From the NCBI GenBank assembly GCA_002329395.1, contig DCTQ01000041.1, positions 19,231 to 25,943 of the forward strand: a stretch of 6,713 bases of DNA, read 5' to 3'. Shown here piece after piece: positions 5,450-6,713 of this stretch. The DNA is from Candidatus Avelusimicrobium alvi. Its GTDB lineage: Bacteria > Elusimicrobiota > Elusimicrobia > Elusimicrobiales > Elusimicrobiaceae. A program made the translations under genes and the position numbers. How positions within the stretch are numbered: the first letter of the stretch is position 1; each line of letters starts with the position of its first letter. The notes under the pieces were generated by a model. It saw only the letters and a list, made by a program, of their open reading frames with translations, was not told the DNA's origin and did not search any database.

Positions 5450-6499
5450 ATGACCGACGAAAACGCCCTGCTTGCCAAAGCCCTCGCCCGCGCGCCGCTC
5501 ACCCGCGCGGAAACGGCCGCTTTGCTGAGCGTAAAAAATCCCCGGCCGCTTTTTGAGGCCGCCGACCGCGTGCGTAAAGCATTTGTGGGGGATGGAGTAT
5601 ACCTGCGCGGGCTGATTGAATTTTCCAACTATTGCAAAAATGACTGCCTCTACTGCGGCATCCGGCGTTCCAACGCGTCGGCCCGGCGTTACCGTCTGAC
5701 GCCGGAAGAAATCGTACACACGGCCAAAAAAGCCGCCGGATACGGTTATAAAACCGTCGTGCTCCAATCGGGCGAAGACCCGTGGTTTGACGCGGACACG
5801 ATGGCGGATATCATCCGGCAAATCAAAACGCTGGACGTGGCCGTTACGCTGAGCCTGGGCGAAAAAACGCGTGAAGAATACGCCGCTTACCGCCGGGCGG
5901 GAGCGGACCGCTACCTGCTGCGGATTGAAACGACGGACAAAGCCCTCTACGAAAAAATGGACCCGGGCATGAGCTGGGACAACCGCGTGCGCTGCCTCTG
6001 CGATTTAAAGGAACTGGGGTATGAAGTGGGGTCGGGTTCTCTGGTCGGACTGCCGGGGCAGACCACAGAAAGCCTGGCGGACGATTTATTGTTTTTTAAG
6101 GAACTGCCGGTGGATATGGCGGGCATCGGGCCGTTTATCCCCCACCCGCAGACGCCGCTTGCGGGCGAAACCGTGCAGGGACATTTTGAATTGGCGTTAA
6201 AAATGATGGCGCTCATGCGCCTGTTACTGCCGGACATTAACATCCCGGCCACGACGGCCATGGAAACCCTGCATCCGCGCGGCCGTTTACTGGCGCTTGA
6301 AAGCGGGGCCAATGTGGTTATGCCCAATGTTACGGAGGGCGATTACCGCAAATTTTACGAACTCTATCCGGGCAAAATCTGCACCGGGGACACGCCGGAC
6401 AGGTGCCGCGGCTGCATACAAGCCAAAATTGAGTCCATCGGGCGTACGGTATCGCCGGCCTATGGTTTTCACGGCGACTATTTAAAAGGCAAAAAATAA
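5450..6499 (+). CDS. hydE: [FeFe] hydrogenase maturase HydE (radical SAM)
   Basis: HydE is a cytoplasmic radical-SAM enzyme that works with HydF and HydG to build the dithiolate-bridged diiron subcluster of the [FeFe]-hydrogenase H-cluster. The 349-residue product matches family length. The radical-SAM cluster motif CxxxCxxC is C62, C66, C69, inside IEFSNYCKNDCLYCG. VLQSGEDP (104-111), SLGE (135-138), GLPGQT (200-205), GIGPFIPHP (225-233) and PATTAMETL (266-274) are typical of HydE. C311, C319 and C322 match the optional second cluster site known from Thermotoga maritima HydE. PylB and BioB relatives fit less well. The ATG is the only possible upstream start, because an in-frame TAA lies at 5429 and no SD precedes it. 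It stands alone: no hydF, hydG or hydrogenase gene is in the window. A terminator follows. Confidence 0.95.
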   Translation: MTDENALLAKALARAPLTRAETAALLSVKNPRPLFEAADRVRKAFVGDGVYLRGLIEFSNYCKNDCLYCGIRRSNASARRYRLTPEEIVHTAKKAAGYGYKTVVLQSGEDPWFDADTMADIIRQIKTLDVAVTLSLGEKTREEYAAYRRAGADRYLLRIETTDKALYEKMDPGMSWDNRVRCLCDLKELGYEVGSGSLVGLPGQTTESLADDLLFFKELPVDMAGIGPFIPHPQTPLAGETVQGHFELALKMMALMRLLLPDINIPATTAMETLHPRGRLLALESGANVVMPNVTEGDYRKFYELYPGKICTGDTPDRCRGCIQAKIESIGRTVSPAYGFHGDYLKGKK

Positions 6500-6521
6500 C
6501 CTTTCCCCCATAGATCCTCTC

Positions 6522-6545
6522 CCGGGCTTACGCCCGGATTTTTTT
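6522..6545 (+). terminator. Rho-independent terminator of hydE
   Basis: CCGGGC (6522-6527), loop TTAC, and GCCCGG (6532-6537) are followed by A and seven T residues. It begins 22 nt after the hydE stop and closes a monocistronic unit. Confidence 0.93.
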
Positions 6546-6635
6546 GTACGGCTTTCATCCGGCGCGGGTTTTGCGGCGGGTAACCAAATAACGCTTCCGG
6601 GTAAAAATAAGCTTCCTTTTCCATAGGAAATGTAA

Positions 6636-6641
6636 TACAAT
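6636..6641 (+). promoter_or_regulatory. Possible promoter of the gene at the right edge
   Basis: TACAAT (5/6 match to the -10) lies in an AT-rich stretch after the hydE terminator. The -35 position 17 bp upstream (TTCCTT) is poor. A start near 6648 would give a leader of about 55 nt. Confidence 0.4.
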
Positions 6642-6655
6642 AATAATGAATTACA

Positions 6656-6670
6656 ACGGGCCGAGCCCGT
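6656..6670 (+). promoter_or_regulatory. Hairpin in the leader of the right-edge gene
   Basis: ACGGGC (6656-6661) pairs with GCCCGT (6665-6670) around a CGA loop. There is no T tract, so it is not a terminator. It would sit close to the 5' end of the transcript and might stabilise the mRNA or bind a regulator; this is inference. Confidence 0.4.
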
Positions 6671-6702
6671 CAACTGATATTTAATTGGAGAGACGACCAC
6701 CT

Positions 6703-6713
6703 ATGGTAAAAAA
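6703..6713 (+). CDS. Start of a gene cut by the window edge
   Basis: Only ATG GTA AAA and part of a fourth codon (MVK...) are present, so no product can be named. A GGAG at 6687-6690 lies 12 nt upstream, somewhat far for an SD. A promoter-like sequence and the upstream hydE terminator support an independent gene starting here. Confidence 0.5.

Noticed and set aside
6482..6700. Minus-strand 72-codon open frame after hydE
   Set aside because: It crosses the hydE terminator, the hairpin and the promoter-like region of the next gene, and has no SD.

Overview
The window reads as chromosomal DNA of an anaerobic, probably diderm (Gram-negative-type) bacterium. The evidence is a HydE [FeFe]-hydrogenase maturase, a Sec-exported cysteine-rich protein with a classical signal peptide, and a DUF805 inner-membrane protein. 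Base composition is fairly GC-rich in genes, with AT-rich promoters. A gut-type Elusimicrobiota lineage would fit this mix, but that is an impression from gene content and style. The sequence alone does not establish the phylum.

Layout: positions 1-117 hold nothing I can assign. Six genes from 178 to 5221 all lie on the minus strand, so transcription runs right to left. In transcription order they are a 56-residue small protein (5051-5221), a short DUF805 membrane protein (4561-4971), rpsO (4140-4409) with pnp (2022-4133), a nucleotidyltransferase-fold protein (1246-1908), and a secreted protein with two LIM-like zinc-binding modules (178-1155). Intrinsic terminators follow the small protein, pnp, the nucleotidyltransferase and the secreted protein. 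Most genes are therefore separate short transcription units, and rpsO-pnp is the one clear operon. The plus strand carries hydE (5450-6499) with a strong terminator, then the first codons of another gene at 6703.

How the genes relate: rpsO-pnp is the widely conserved ribosomal protein S15 / polynucleotide phosphorylase operon, which links ribosome assembly to RNA decay. It is driven here by a near-consensus extended -10 promoter and a structured leader of about 110 nt with no good Shine-Dalgarno sequence. HydE serves H-cluster assembly, implying that an [FeFe] hydrogenase and HydF/HydG are encoded elsewhere. The other genes are not functionally linked to these by anything visible.

The most interesting structure is non-coding. 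The divergent gap between the small gene and hydE (5222-5449) contains a GC-rich array in which a GGGCCCA-type motif recurs exactly every 23 bp. It is bounded by an imperfect 14-bp inverted repeat whose right arm covers the hydE -35 region. The hydE and DUF805 start codons lie where transcription should begin, so both mRNAs are probably leaderless, whereas several neighbours have strong Shine-Dalgarno sites.
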